The notes under the pieces were generated by a model. It did no database searches. It saw nothing but the letters and a program-made list of their open reading frames with translations, and was not told the DNA's origin. From positions 20,902,565 through 20,966,564 of the forward strand of contig NC_051432.1 in NCBI RefSeq assembly GCF_001649575.2: a stretch of 64,000 nucleotides of DNA. Direction: 5' to 3'. The position numbers were made by a program, and so were the translations under genes. Below, in pieces: positions 25,061 through 37,964 of this stretch. Source of the stretch: Kryptolebias marmoratus. Its lineage: Eukaryota > Chordata > Actinopteri > Cyprinodontiformes > Rivulidae. Every line of letters begins with the position of its first letter. Position 1 is the first letter of the stretch.

Positions 25061-25077
25061 AGGTCGTAATACGACCT
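25061..25077. repeat. 17-bp palindrome
   Basis: AGGTCGTA-A-TACGACCT: perfect 8-bp arms around one base, with two CpG in an otherwise AT-rich setting. Confidence 0.8.
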
Positions 25078-28000
25078 CATCCTGTTTCCATCCTTTATAT
25101 TACAGTCAATAGAAATATGCTGACTGCAGGGGAGGGAAGTGGAATGCACTTATTGGAGGAGCGTTTGCCCTTTTGATAGAATATATTGATATAATTATAT
25201 ACTAGGGAGACTTTAGCCAAGTCAGATGTGGATGTTTCAGGAATTGACAGCTCTATGTGAAGCCTCTGTGATCGAAGCTCATGTAAATCTACAGAAGTGT
25301 GGAATTTGTGAGCACTTAGCAACGACTGAAGCAGCTGGCTATAACATGATGAGTTTGGTTTTGTTTCACACTCTGGCTTTTCCCTGAATCATGCTAAGTT
25401 ACATCAAAGTTTCTCCGATCCTTGTCAATTTAAAACTGCTTAAAGTTTTGTTGACATCACATTATCACTTTATTAAAATTACTTAAGTTAGTGAATAATT
25501 GCTGAGTATAAAGCTCAGAGCAAATATATATGATGTGCATTTTTTTTCCTGGACTATACACACATGAATAAATAAATTAAAACCTATATTTTGTTTTTAA
25601 AAAAAAAGGGCACTTCCCTCCTAGATCTTTTTTTTTTTTGCTTTTGCAAAACTGTTTTAACTTTTGTTTGCATCTTTAAATAGTCAGCTTCATAATACTG
25701 CAAAAACATTGTGCTCACAAAGACTGATTTACTGTAGTATTTACAGTGATTGGAATGTGGTCAACATGGGTCAAAATTGCATCCTTTTTGGGAGATAAAT
25801 AAACGGTACAGTTTGTCAGTTTTGCCACTTCTGTCCCGAACTTAACTTTGCGGTACTTTTCCTTATCAGTTGACATGTAGAGCATGGCCGAATAAATGCC
25901 TGCTTCCAGGGGAAAATGATTTAAAACCTCGCTGATAATGGTTTAGGAGTGTGGCTTGTGGGGCTAAAAAAAAAAGAGAAGTTTGAAAGAAAGTGGTTTT
26001 TGTTCATCTGCCAGCAAACAAGCAATCCCTGGCTGTGTTGTTCATCACAGTGTGAAATGAAAGCATTCTGAGAAAAAATTCTTAACCTCATCATTTTTAA
26101 AGAATTTTCTTAGTTCACATTTAGCAGCACCCTGCTGTGTCAAAACAATTGATATAATTTCCATTCTTTTTATAACTAAGCCAGCTCATGCTGTGAGCAG
26201 TGATCTTATTATTTTTCATTTCTCTTATTGTGGCAAAAGCAATTTCTGTCTTTACCAAGCTGATTAGTTAGATTGATTACCTATATGAGCAACCCAATTA
26301 TGTACACAATTATGTGCTCAGTTACATTCTTTTTGCTTGTTAACTTTAATAGATGTAGTCCTTTTATAATTGCCAACTTATATTAAAGTACATTTGGGCA
26401 GTTATGTTAAAGATGTTAACAGAAAAAAAGGTAATTTAACACATCACATCTACTTCTTTAATCATAAATTGTATATAATCTGACTGGTATTGCTTTTCTT
26501 TGAATAAGGCAGAAGACATATTCCAAAACAATATCCAATTAGAACTATGTGTAAACATAATTTGCCTTTGGATTAGTTCTAATTTGAGTAACGATTCTTC
26601 ATGGTTTCATTGCTTTGTCTACAGTACTATTTTCCTTCCTCTCTCATTCAATCATATTCATTTTCATTTGTAAAGTTTCACTTTTTTTATATTTTGTATG
26701 CACTAGAGTGGCATGAAGGCTGAAGAAATTATTGCTGCAAACCCTTGAGAGCTGACAGCGCTGGCCCTGAAGAAGAAAAACAAAAATGGTCACATGTTTT
26801 AGAATTTGACTGTCTTACAAACATGAAAACACATTCATCTTGTCAAGCAAACGGATGCCTTTTACTCCAGAACTTGTTTACTTTTGATCTGTTTTTTCTC
26901 TTTAACATACTATTATATTTGTTTTAGTCAATTTGATCAATCAACTTATGACAAAACTGGGTGCATTTGCCCATTCACATTTGACAATATATAATCATGT
27001 ATAGCCACTTTTCCCAAAAGAAGACTAGAGCGACTACACAAAGACCAGTCTCTCTAAAGTCAGTGGTTTAACCATTAAGAAAAGCTACAGAAACATGACA
27101 ATAAAAATCATTTGAGAGGAGCAGTGGGTCAGCATGTACAGGGTCATCTAGAAAACTACCAAATTTTACTGCTATATTATCAGTGGTGTATTGTAATCTC
27201 CATCTTGCAGTTTCTGTTTTGCAGAAAAGAAATCAGTGCTCGTTGATGTCAACATATTTTTGCACTCTAAACAGAAACTCAGGGATATGTGACTCAAACT
27301 CCTCCAAACTCTATTTGGCTTCGATCAATAATGGATTTTTTCCAAGTTATTATCTTTCACCATGAATTTCTTCATCAAAGTAACACAAATAAGTGGGACC
27401 AAAAGGTAAATCTGTGACTTCATTTGCTAAAGAGATAGATATTGATTACCTGTAAAGCTGAGAAGCTTGTGCCATACCAGACACACGAGCGTATTACTAA
27501 AATCCTGTAGATGCAAATGAGTTACTTAGTTTTTTTTTGTTTTTTTGTTTTTTACTGCAGACAAATCTGCTTACTAGTGAGCCAGTGTTTTATGCAAGGC
27601 AACAAAAGCTACAATAAAACTCAGATCATAAACTCGATCCTTTGTAACATTCAAAGCCGAGTAAAAATCTTTCTTATGCTGGATATTTTTATGCTATACC
27701 ACATGATATAGTGAGGCAAAATATTTAGGAGAATAATAAAGTGTTATTACAGTGTCAAAAAAAATAGAGAGGCAGGGAGTGAGACAGACAGTATAAGAGG
27801 AGATAGGGCTGAGAAATGTTTACACTGATACATTTTTATGCTGAAATTTCACAGTAACTCTGACTTATCTGCATATCTGTATTCTTTACAGGGAAAACGA
27901 AATAAAGTATAAGGCAGATAGAGACTGAAGAAGGAAATTGGAGACACCGATGCACATTTCTGCTGTCCCTTAGAAATGTTCAATATTCACCATATAAACA

Positions 28001-30464
28001 TTCTGGCAACGCCTTGATTTTACAGTGCTGTTGCTGACACGATATACAAAAATCTTGCTAATTTCCACCTTAAAGAAAAAAGAAATCTCACCACTCATCA
28101 CGTTACCTTTCGTTTTGCATTGAATTTGAGGTGAGACAGCTGCAATGTCGTGTGCGTCTGTGTGTGTCTTTTCATGGCACAGGTGGAGCTGACAGCAGGC
28201 AGTGGCAGAAAAGCAAGGTTTAACACTTGGCAGGGCTTGAAGAATCTGTACCAAATGCTCATGATGCTCTTACAGGACACACATACACACAGTGTTGCAT
28301 GTATTTATTTAAACACTATATATTTTCTTGTTTCAGAAACACACACCTGTATATAAAATAAGCCTGTATTCAGAAGGTCTTGTGTCAAGCTCACATGTCT
28401 TCAGGATCTAATTTATGATTTTTAAATGAGACTCTGTGGACTCACTACAGACATCTTTAGCTTTATTCAGGGTAAAATCTTTGCTATAGTTCTTTCTTTT
28501 TACTTTAACACACTTTTGTATTTTTCAGACTTTTCAATTTACAATTTTGCACACCTAGGTTTTGTATATTGTTAAACTGAAATAAAAGAGAATGACTATA
28601 AATCTTTTTGTAGTATCAGGAGTGCATTAAGTTTGCCTTACCTGCATTTTGTATGATTCATGGGTCCAATCTTCTCTCACACGCTCCCACACAGCAACTT
28701 GAGACCGTTTTTTTTCTTTCTCCCTTTGCCGTTTTTACTCCACTGAATTGATAAGAAATGACTTGATTACTGTATCAGAAAATAGATTTGTAAGGAAAAG
28801 TCATGATGGAGGAGGCTTTAAAGATGGTGGACAACAGCTCAAGCTTTTATTTTGAGTGACTATCATACTGGAGGTTCTATTGCCGCCTTTTGTTCCGATT
28901 TGGAAGCTACTGACCTGTGAAGAGGGCTAAAAAAAAATGTTGAAATGTATCAACTTTTTGTCATTGCTTGTTATTAATTCCATGTAATAATATATGATAC
29001 TGGCAATAAAATATGTCCTCCATTAGTCATGGACAGTAACTTAAGTGGTGTGAACGAGTCACTGCAGAATGACCTTTTAGTAATGAGAAGTTAGTGTTTT
29101 ATTTTAAACAAGCTGTAGCTCCATACATGCTAAAATGGAAGCAATTAATACCAAATTCCAAACCCTCTGTATCCCTCATGCTTTATGATCAACTTAAAAT
29201 TCTCTTTTTTTTACCCATTTTTCATATAAAGGTACAATTTTACATTATTTATCTTTTGGGAAGTTCTGATATGAATGGCAAATGATGCCAAGTGACATGA
29301 TCACTTACCACATAAATGAGTAGATCTGTGCAATAACTCTCTTGTCTGACTGTCCACCTCCCTCACAACATTGGGAATCATGTCAGACACTGATTTCACT
29401 GGAGACATATCAGTGATTTGAGGTTTCTTTTCTCAGCTCAATTTATACAGCCCTGAACCCCACCATCCACCCACACAAAGACACACACGCAAATACACAG
29501 ATATGCCATCCCTTTTATATTTCATTTTATCAAATGTCCTCAATTTATTATTATCCCTGCTCGATGAAGCTACAAGCTAAATATGGATCTTTGTGGTTCT
29601 CCTTAGTAATTTCCCCATAGACTACTGTGGATAAATTAGTTAGAATTGATTTTCTGTAAAATATTTGACATTGCTTTTCTTATATTTCCTATCATATTCT
29701 TGACATTCACTGACTGGACTACATTAAACAAGACTGGACTGTTTAGTCCCTGTTTGGGGTTGTGAGTGTTTGTCAGTCTGCATGAGTGTTTGTTATTAAA
29801 TGGGCATGGCTTAGATCATGAATTTGAATCAGTGTGAACATGTTATTTCATCTCAATGAGAATATATGACAGTGTGCCCTCCAGGGAAGTGTGTGTGTTG
29901 AAAGCTTATTGGTTTCTGATTGCTCCCTAATCACAGCAGTGGCATTGCCATGCAGTCCATTACAAATATGGACACACACATATGCGTGTCTTTGTATATG
30001 TGTGTGTGTGGAAGCAGACAATGATGGAAAACACCAAGCACGGTCAGATGCAGATTTGGGCCCTCACATAGACATCGCTAATATGGTAAATGGATTGAAT
30101 TTTTAGAACACCTCTCTAGTCTTTCTGGCTACTCAAAGCATTTTCACACTACAAGTCACATTCACACACACACATACACACATTTACCAATTCACAGAAT
30201 TCACACCCTTTATAAAAATATAATGAAAACTTCCCCATCTAGCTTGACTTGATTAGCTTTTTTTTTCTTCATCAACAACCTTTACTAAAAAGATGTTTAA
30301 ACAACTTTTGTTTAAACATTTGCACATGTCTACACAATTGCCAAAACAACACGTTTCAATATTAAAAATATACACCATGCAAATAAAAATTGTGTTAAAA
30401 GTAATTATTTAAAAAATGCTTCATCCTTTGCTCCACTTGAAAGTTTGTTTTATAGCTGTGTACC

Positions 30465-30520
30465 TTAACCCTCTGAACCTCAAGCACTTTTAAGGTGCTG
30501 CTTTGCTCACTCAAGGTTAA
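30465..30520. repeat. TTAA-bounded palindromic element
   Basis: Starts TTAACCCTCTGA and ends TCAAGGTTAA, inverted ends each containing TTAACC. Inside is a second inverted repeat, AGCAC...GTGCT around TTTTAAG. The total is 56 bp. It resembles the tip of a fish MITE with TTAA targets, or a self-palindrome of one. Confidence 0.45.
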
Positions 30521-30856
30521 TTTTTCTCTGCAATGTGAAGTCCTTCAGTTTCTCAGAAACAGCACAGTCATCTCTAGAAGTCATGGCAAGCTGAAGTGTT
30601 GCTTCTGTAATATGGCACAGTTGCATCATATTGTATAGTCGTTATTTTTGTCTTGAACACAGGATGGCCTTTGTTTCGTACTGCTTCTTCATTACATGCA
30701 TCTAGTAGATGCTTTTGTTAAGAATTTTTAAAAAGTGGGATTTTCAGTATCTTGGTAACTGGAATTATATATTGAAGAAATTGGGGACTAAACATTCAAC
30801 TTTCCAATTAAAAGATATTTAATCTTTCAATTAGCATTCATAATCTAACTCTGGCA

Positions 30857-30899
30857 TATCTGTGTCTGAGTGCAGTCAGTCTGGACTCAGACACAGATA
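30857..30899. repeat. Perfect 15-bp hairpin
   Basis: TATCTGTGTCTGAGT (30857-30871) pairs exactly with ACTCAGACACAGATA (30885-30899) around a 13-nt loop. Beyond one mismatch, two more base pairs form. It is the longest perfect inverted repeat I saw by eye. Confidence 0.85.
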
Positions 30900-33800
30900 G
30901 GCAGGTCTGTGTGGAGGCAGGTATTGATGGTCAGAATGGAAATGAGGGTGATAATAGTGAAACAGAGTAAGGTGGTCCATCTGAAGTGGAAGCTCCTGTA
31001 CTGTCATTATTCAATTTAAAAGTAAAAAAATGAAGTGGAACATATAATCTACTAGTATTACAATACACACGTTATTTATCAGTAGTAAAATATATTATTT
31101 TAGATTAGTGTCTTACTGATTCTGTTGCTGAAATGCTAAACAAAATGGATGGATGGATAGATAAATGGCTTCTTCATAATAACAATATAACTTCCTAATG
31201 AACTTGAATATAACTGCTCAGTGGGACACTTACACACCTGAGGTAGAATACACATGTACCCCACATCAGCACCAAAGTAACCCAACCAATTTTTTTAGGA
31301 TTTTGCTGCTCTCACATAATGTTGTATCCCCACTTATATTGCATGGCCGGTGGTTTCTAAGATTATTGAATTGGGTTTAAATTGCAAGCTACTTGTCTAT
31401 GTTTAAGTTTAAAAGTATTTGGTAAATTTAAAATAAACTTTCTATTGGCAAACTTTGGACCTCTTTTTGTTTTATTTAGGAAGACATCTTCCCAAAACAA
31501 TGACTGAAGGTAGTTTGGTTAAAATGTTAAAGCTAAAAAGGAATCAATATTTTTCATACCTAACAGACTTGACAAAAAAATAACTATTATTAATAGTATG
31601 CCATTACTTATTAGTGTCTGGAATCTGAAATAAGTCTTTACACATCATCATGCATGTGAGGAACCCTGGGACCCTGAGCAAACCACTGCTTGTTAGGTAT
31701 AAGTAATTAATCATGTAAATTGCATCCTCCTCTCTCACCCCAGGGACAGATGGAGGGTCTTATGTTTGCATTTATGTAGGTGTTCAGCATCACATTCATG
31801 GTGATTAGCATGGGGCTGGCATAATGAAAAGCACTATACTCTAGATTAGTCAGGAACAGCTTGGATTAACTCTGCAAAGGAGTGTTTTTCTCAGAAGGAG
31901 AGTAAAAGTATCATTACATTAGGTTAGAACATTGCCTTTATGCAGAATAGCTTTAACTCTGAACCATTTTAGTATGTTTACTGAAGTTTGTAAAGAATTT
32001 TATATTTTCTAATGTTTATGAAGAAAGTTAAGTTTTATTCTGTTGTTCTTCTGCTTTTGAAGCATTAAACTTTACAGATGAGAAGGGTTTTTTTTATGTT
32101 CTAATTTATTTATTGGCCCATGGTCTACTCTGCATAACACAATGTAGTTCCACTAATTAAATTAAAATTTTATAGAAGCTCAACAGAGGAAAGTATTGCC
32201 ATTAATTCTAAATGTACTCAGTCTCAGGACTCAACATGAAAACATTTTAAAAAGTTATTAGCCTTTTTCTCATTTAAACACAAAGTGCCTTTGTTTTATT
32301 ACCATTTATTTGTAATCATAAAAAACTAAAAACTGCACAGAGTCTCTGCCATTCAAACAGTTGTTGCACACACTTTACAATAGTACTTCAGAGACTGTTA
32401 TCATTACAATTTTAGTACTTGTTAATATTCTAATTAATGTAAAATTAACAGACAAAATGATGAAGACAGACTTGAGCTATACATTTCTGTATTCATTGTA
32501 TTAACTGAAAAAAACTATCTTTCTATTTAAACTTAATTTACTATTAAAAGACAACTGCTTTTTTAACTCTGCTGAAGCCCTCAAAAGAGAAAGAGACAAA
32601 GAGAGGTAGAAAAGCCTTTTGGTCAATTTGACCTGAGGCCCCCGGGAGGGTTTAATATATATTTTCCCCTGAAACATACAAAATCTTGTGAATAATTACT
32701 TTAAAACTAAAGAAAAATACATTGTAAATCTTAGCAACATAATTAAAATTATTTTAATTAATAAAATAAAAATACTACCCAACATATATACATTCTGTAT
32801 ATAGATTATCAAATGTGTTATAGATTAGGTTTTTTTTTCTTTTTTAGAATAAACTACACACATCCATCCATCAATCTATGCATCCATCTTTGATGACTCC
32901 ACTTGTCTTATAGCCATTATTATTTTTTAAATAGAATCCAATTACACATTTTTTGACATTATTTTAAAGATCAGTCTTGCTGATGCAGATAATACAGAGC
33001 AGCAAAGCTCAAAAATCAGAACTGACTCTGTTTTGCTGGAAGGGGTGACCTCACTGGTTTCTGATTTATTCAGGAAACTTGTAAATATGCAAAATCAAAT
33101 TGTATTCTTTTGTCTGTTTTATGTTTATTTTATGCTGCTTTCCAAAAAGTGAGATTTGAAATAATACATATTTACAGAAGAGCCTAAAGCATGAATTCAG
33201 AATTATATTTTGTATGGATTTCCAACCAAATCTTTGCTGCTTTGCTTTTATAATTTTATTATAATTGGAGTGACAACAAAGATAACTCGAACTTGACCTT
33301 TTAAGATGGCATCACAATTGTTTAATATATTTTATTGGGGAACATTTGGCCTACATAAATAAGAAGCAAACATTCTGTATGTTTCTCATCCAAGACAGAC
33401 AATTTATGTAATTACGGCACTTTTTGGTAGTTGACTGATGAAATTTTTTTTATTTTATTTTATGTTTTACTAATAATGGAATACCAAGAGGTAATAGATT
33501 AAAAAAAATAAATGTGTTGCAATACACAAAGATAAACATATTAATAAAATATGAAATTATATTTTTGATAATAGCAATTTCTTTAACGCCACAAAATTAA
33601 GATGCTTATATTCAGTCATGTTCTGACATGCCTTAGCTGTTCTGGATTGTTCAAGTGAGTTTCTCATTTTAACAATATTTTCACCTTCTTTTTGTTGTGA
33701 ATAAGACTTTCGTGAGAGGATAAGTGTTTTACACATTTTCATTAGCCTCACTGCAACGGCATGAGATGAAAGCAGCAATCTCCCAGAGCATCTGGTTAGT

Positions 33801-34083
33801 GCTGCTGGCTGAAAAGTGGTACCTGGTGGGTACATAGGTTATCTCTCAAAATTAGTCAGAAGCATGAGGAAATCTGGATAATTTGCAGTTAATGTGGCAT
33901 TTAATCGGCAAAGAACAAGCAGAGGAAGGAAGATACAGAAAGAGCAAACAGGAAGCAGAAAACCGAGGAAGGAAAACGAGGATGTAAAAGGCATGTCTCA
34001 AGGCTTGCATCAGCATCCATAAGGGTGCATTTCCCTCTCTCTCTTTACTGCAGCAGATGGTCTTGGTCTTTAATCACGGAGTG

Positions 34084-34110
34084 CATGTGTGTGCGTGTGT
34101 GTGTGTGCGT
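34084..34110. repeat. (TG)n tract
   Basis: TG-rich tract with GCG interruptions. Confidence 0.85.
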
Positions 34111-34821
34111 TGCAGAAGAGTAATTATGTGCCTGAAGTGTTTTAGTATTTGTATGTGTACATGAGAAGAATGTTTACCTGGATGACAAGTCCACTTATGT
34201 CTAAATGTTTATGTGACGGGAGTTAGTTATAAGTTGTTGTCACCAATAACAATAGCACAATTTTAACAACTGAAAAGAGATTTTTATTGTGATTCAGGTG
34301 GCAACATGTATATTGTGACAGTGTCTATATTAGATCACTAACTTGTAAAAAAAAAAATCCAATTTTGCAGGTGGTTTGTTCGCTCTAGCCTGACTTGACT
34401 GAGAATGATAACATCTGTATTACATAGTTTATATGATCATATCCATTAAGTAGTATGTTTTTATATTGATTGGACTGTTGTGACACTGAGTTTGTGTCTG
34501 CTTATTTATGACTGTCATTTCAACGGTGATGACCATTTAAACCCTTTAAAATAAGATAATCAAATAGTTCAGTATCAGATGGATGCTATAGAGGGTAATA
34601 AAATGCAAACTAATGTTGCACACATGGACCATTGATGGTCAATAAAAAAAACTCTGAGGCAATCAATTTACTACACAGTATTTTTTTACATACAATGAAG
34701 CTGTAACTCATAAGTGAACATACACAAGAGAGGAACTAGCATGACCCACAGTGCTGTGTTTGGTTTTAATGTTGTTGTTTTTTTCAGGCAAGTATAATTG
34801 AATGTAATTGTAACTGAACGT

Positions 34822-35148
34822 GCATCCATTTATTTTTTTGTACCGACATAATTCTGTTCAGGGTCACAAAGAGCTGGTGCTCATCTCTAGCAGTCAATGG
34901 GTGAGACGTGGGTTACATCCTACATAGGTTGCCAGTCCATCACAGGAGCAACACAAAGATGAACATGCACACACTCTCACACCTACAGGCAATTTAAAAT
35001 CTCCATTTAACTCAACATATGTGGTTTTTGGACTGTGGAAAAAACAGAAGCAGCATGGAAACTCAACACAAACAGGCCCCAACCAAGTGTGAGACTCAAA
35101 ACATGTTTGCTGTAAGACAACAGCACTAACGAATGCACCTCTTTGCCA
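34822..35148 (-). mobile_element. Near-complete tRNA-headed SINE with L2-type tail
   Basis: Read on the minus strand, the element has a tRNA-like head: A-box region TGCATTCGTTAGTGCTGTTG, then a B-box-like GTTTTGAGTCTCA. Next come TTGGGGCCTGTTTGTGTTGA, CCACAGTCCAAAAACCAC, TTAAATTGCCTGTAGGTGTG, GTGATGGACTGGCAACC and a terminal AAATGGATG. This is the full order of the abundant teleost SINE (tRNA-derived 5' end, 3' end shared with L2-clade LINEs). It is diverged but nearly full length at about 327 bp. It reveals the family to which the truncated pieces at 2318, 15675 and 47431 belong. Confidence 0.85.
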
Positions 35149-37440
35149 CTTTGTAATTAAATGTAAAAAAAAAGCATAACCCTCATACTGAAAGAAAAAA
35201 ATAAGTTATTTTTACAAAAATGAAATGATCTAAATATGAACTAAAATCTTTCTAACTGTTTACAGTTCTACGTTTCCTTCCTTACTAATAGTTTTAAAGA
35301 CCAAAAAAAAAAAAACAAGCTCAATATCTAATATTACAGGGTGAAATGGTATACATAAATCAGTTAAGTATGTATATATGTGTGTATGTGGTATGTGTTT
35401 TGGGGTCACAGTTCAGTATGGGTTTGGTACAGTCTCAGCTTTTTATTTATTTTGACTTTTATACAATATTGCACTAATAATAGCTCGTTTTAAATTAATG
35501 CTTTTCTGCATACACATAGATAAACACAGACACACATCTCCACCGTACTGAGAGGTCACAGCAGGTCTACTAACATCACTCATATTGTATGTGACATTTT
35601 ATACACAGAAATTACACACATATACTACGAGTGTTGACTATGTAATGAGGTAATCCCTTCTGTACTGTACAAATTTATACACACAAACACATACACCTGC
35701 CAGACTAGTGGGTGCCAGCATGTTTTAACCCTGGGGCTTTGCTGGCAAGAGGACAGAACAGGAGGAGAGCAAGAGACTGAGTGAAGCAAGAGAAGGCAAA
35801 ATGGAAGACAAGCCAGGTGGTGTAAGGAAAACAGCAAGATGGCAAAAACACATGGAAAACCAAACGGGGTGATTGTGCAAAACAAGAAAAATAAGGAGCA
35901 GAAATGATGAGAGCATGAGAGGAATGAGTCAGAAACACAAAAGCAGAGAGAAAATCAGGCAATGTGAGGCACGAAGCTGACCCCGAGTTGAGCCGCATTT
36001 GTTGTCAGAGATACAAAAAGGAGGAAAGAAGAAACAGTGGTGAGAGAAGATAGACGATCACGGATAAAGCAGAGGGAGATAGAGAGAAGTTCATGATGAA
36101 TAGTACAGTTGTATGCTGCTGACCCTGGGACGGGGTGAGCTCGTTCAGTCTGGCACAGTTTCATCACAGAAAGACAGATGTCCAGGACATGAGCCAACTA
36201 CACACACCTGAAAGGAAAGAGTGTGTGCACGATGAGCTGGATGTTAGAATTGGTTAGACCATATAGGAAGACTCTTACCTGAGAAAGAACCAAGAAGATT
36301 TATTTTCTTAATCACAAAACTGTGCACAGTACACGCAATCCGCAGCATGGAAGTGTTCAACTGAAAGTGTTAAAAATAAGACTGAGTGAACGCATGAATG
36401 CTTTTAAGAGTGTTGCAATGCCCCAAACCAGCTGAACTTGTTAGAACAAGTCCTATGATATCATCAAGCCTCGATAAACACAAAGATGATTAAAAAATAT
36501 ATTTTAAAAAATTCCCCAAAACTGCCACTACATCTTCGAAATGGTTGGTGACAATTTAATGAGTCATAATACTGATAATTACTGATGATTGAGGCAGAGC
36601 AGGAATGTAACAGATGGGTGCAGAGACTTGCTTCCTGCCTCCTGCCCCTGCTTTGTGCCTAACAGTCCCTCTTAGAGTCACTTTGAACAAGTGGTCAGCT
36701 GAGAGTAACAAGGGGGTACCCCATCTGTAACCCATCCATTGTCTCAACTTCTCTTTTTTTCCTCCCCTGTTCCATCCTCCATAACTCTTTCAGTGAAATC
36801 AGTTTTACTTATGTCTAGCCAGCATCTCTTTTCTGCCGAGCTGAAGTCTCATTATCATTATTCCTCCCTCTTCGATTAGCCACTATTTCATTTTGTCCTC
36901 CATCTGTCCATCTAATATTTTTTGCTCTGTCTCAGTGTCTTTTCTCTGCTTTTTTTGTCTTGTGCCAGGTCCTCATCCAGGGTACCAGCTGCAACCCCTG
37001 CAGCACTACATTCTCTCCTGACTGCCAAGCTGTGTCTCTCTCTTTGTTTTTCTTTCTTTTTTTTTTTTTTTGTTTTTGAATGAAAGATCACATCTCTATT
37101 TGGGGACAGTTAGCCCGTGATTTGTTGTTCTATGCTAACACTGATGAAGGGACAAATCAGTTGTAAAACAGTGAAGCTTTGAATGTTAATTTTAGTTTCT
37201 TGCTTTGTTGTTAAGCGAACAGTTTTCCGTTACATCCCATGGTAGAATGAAGTATATAAGGATGTCAGAGCCTAAAACCAGAAAAAAAAAATAAAGGGAT
37301 GACAAACATTACAGTCAAAGAAAATGGCTGTTTGATTTCTCCCATATAAAGTCTGGTTGCAAGGATTGTGATTTAATCTCTTGTGTATAATGTGAAGAAT
37401 GGGCCATATAAGCCTCCATGTGGCTCCTAGATGATGTGGC
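35149..37440. other. Non-coding stretch with purine-rich block
   Basis: Holds a 27-nt A-rich spot near 35307, a purine-rich block (35745-36080) and a pyrimidine-rich patch near 36750-37070. Several open frames across the purine block arise from its skewed base content. No gene recognised. Confidence 0.5.
35745..36080. repeat. Purine-rich (A/G) low-complexity block
   Basis: Long runs of GAGAG/AAGGA/AGAAA words on the plus strand keep several minus-strand frames open (Ser/Phe/Leu-rich translations). I see no domain in them. Confidence 0.6.
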
Positions 37441-37700
37441 CAGAAGGTTGTCAGTGCCTGTCGAGAATGCAACCAAAGAACACAATGATAGACACCAGTG
37501 GTGAGGGAAGCCATCAAACTGAAAAAGGAGGCCCTTGTGGCTTGGTTGTCCTACAGACTTCTGATGCAGCTGACAAATACCAAGTGGCCAAAAACGCTGC
37601 AGCTTCTGTGGTTGTGGAAGCCCTAAACTTTGGTGTACAAAGAATGTATATAGCCATAGAGAAGCATCTTTTTTTGGCCTCAAGAAAATTTTGTCTCAGG
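37441..37700 (+). pseudogene. LINE relic, endonuclease-RT linker
   Basis: Plus-strand translation gives VVSACREC...TPVVREAIKLKKEALVAWL. After a frameshift it continues DAADKYQVAKNAAASVVVEA...AIEKHLFLASRKF. This matches in order the linker between endonuclease and RT of an abundant fish LINE (Nimb/I-like, usual words WTPAVKEAIRLKKE, AADRYRQAKRAAA, FGEAMEKDFR.ASRKFW). Two stops (TGA TAG after NQRTQ) and at least one frameshift show it is dead. No catalytic RT motif survives. Confidence 0.75.
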
Positions 37701-37932
37701 AAGGGGATGCTCTAGAGTGAGAGTGTGAACTGGCACTGGCAGAAGAAAGAGAGAGATCTTCCAAATTCATGACTGGCCATAGGTGAAATGCTCCCTGCAG
37801 ATTTGGGGTGAGCTTTTTCATCAAGTGGAGGATTAATGTCTGATTTGCAAGCAATGGTAACATGAAGCAAGACATAAATAGACAAGCAATAGACAAATTT
37901 AGGCTATTTCTACAGTAAAGAGGGCTTGCTCT

Positions 37933-37964
37933 ATGGATGGATGGATGGATGGATGGATGGATGG
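37933..37964. repeat. (ATGG)8 microsatellite
   Basis: Eight perfect ATGG units, 32 bp. ATGG arrays commonly grow from the 3' tails of the L2-tailed SINE/LINE family, but no body lies directly upstream here. Confidence 0.95.

Larger units (their letters stand above)
15793..34821. other. Long AT-rich non-coding stretch
   Basis: About 19 kb with no exon recognised on either strand and no long transposon. It contains a G-rich tract at 17.6 kb, an (AAAT)n bit near 17.04 kb, a 17-bp palindrome at 25061, a TTAA-bounded palindrome at 30465, a hairpin at 30857 and a TG tract at 34084. Otherwise nothing visible. Confidence 0.5.
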
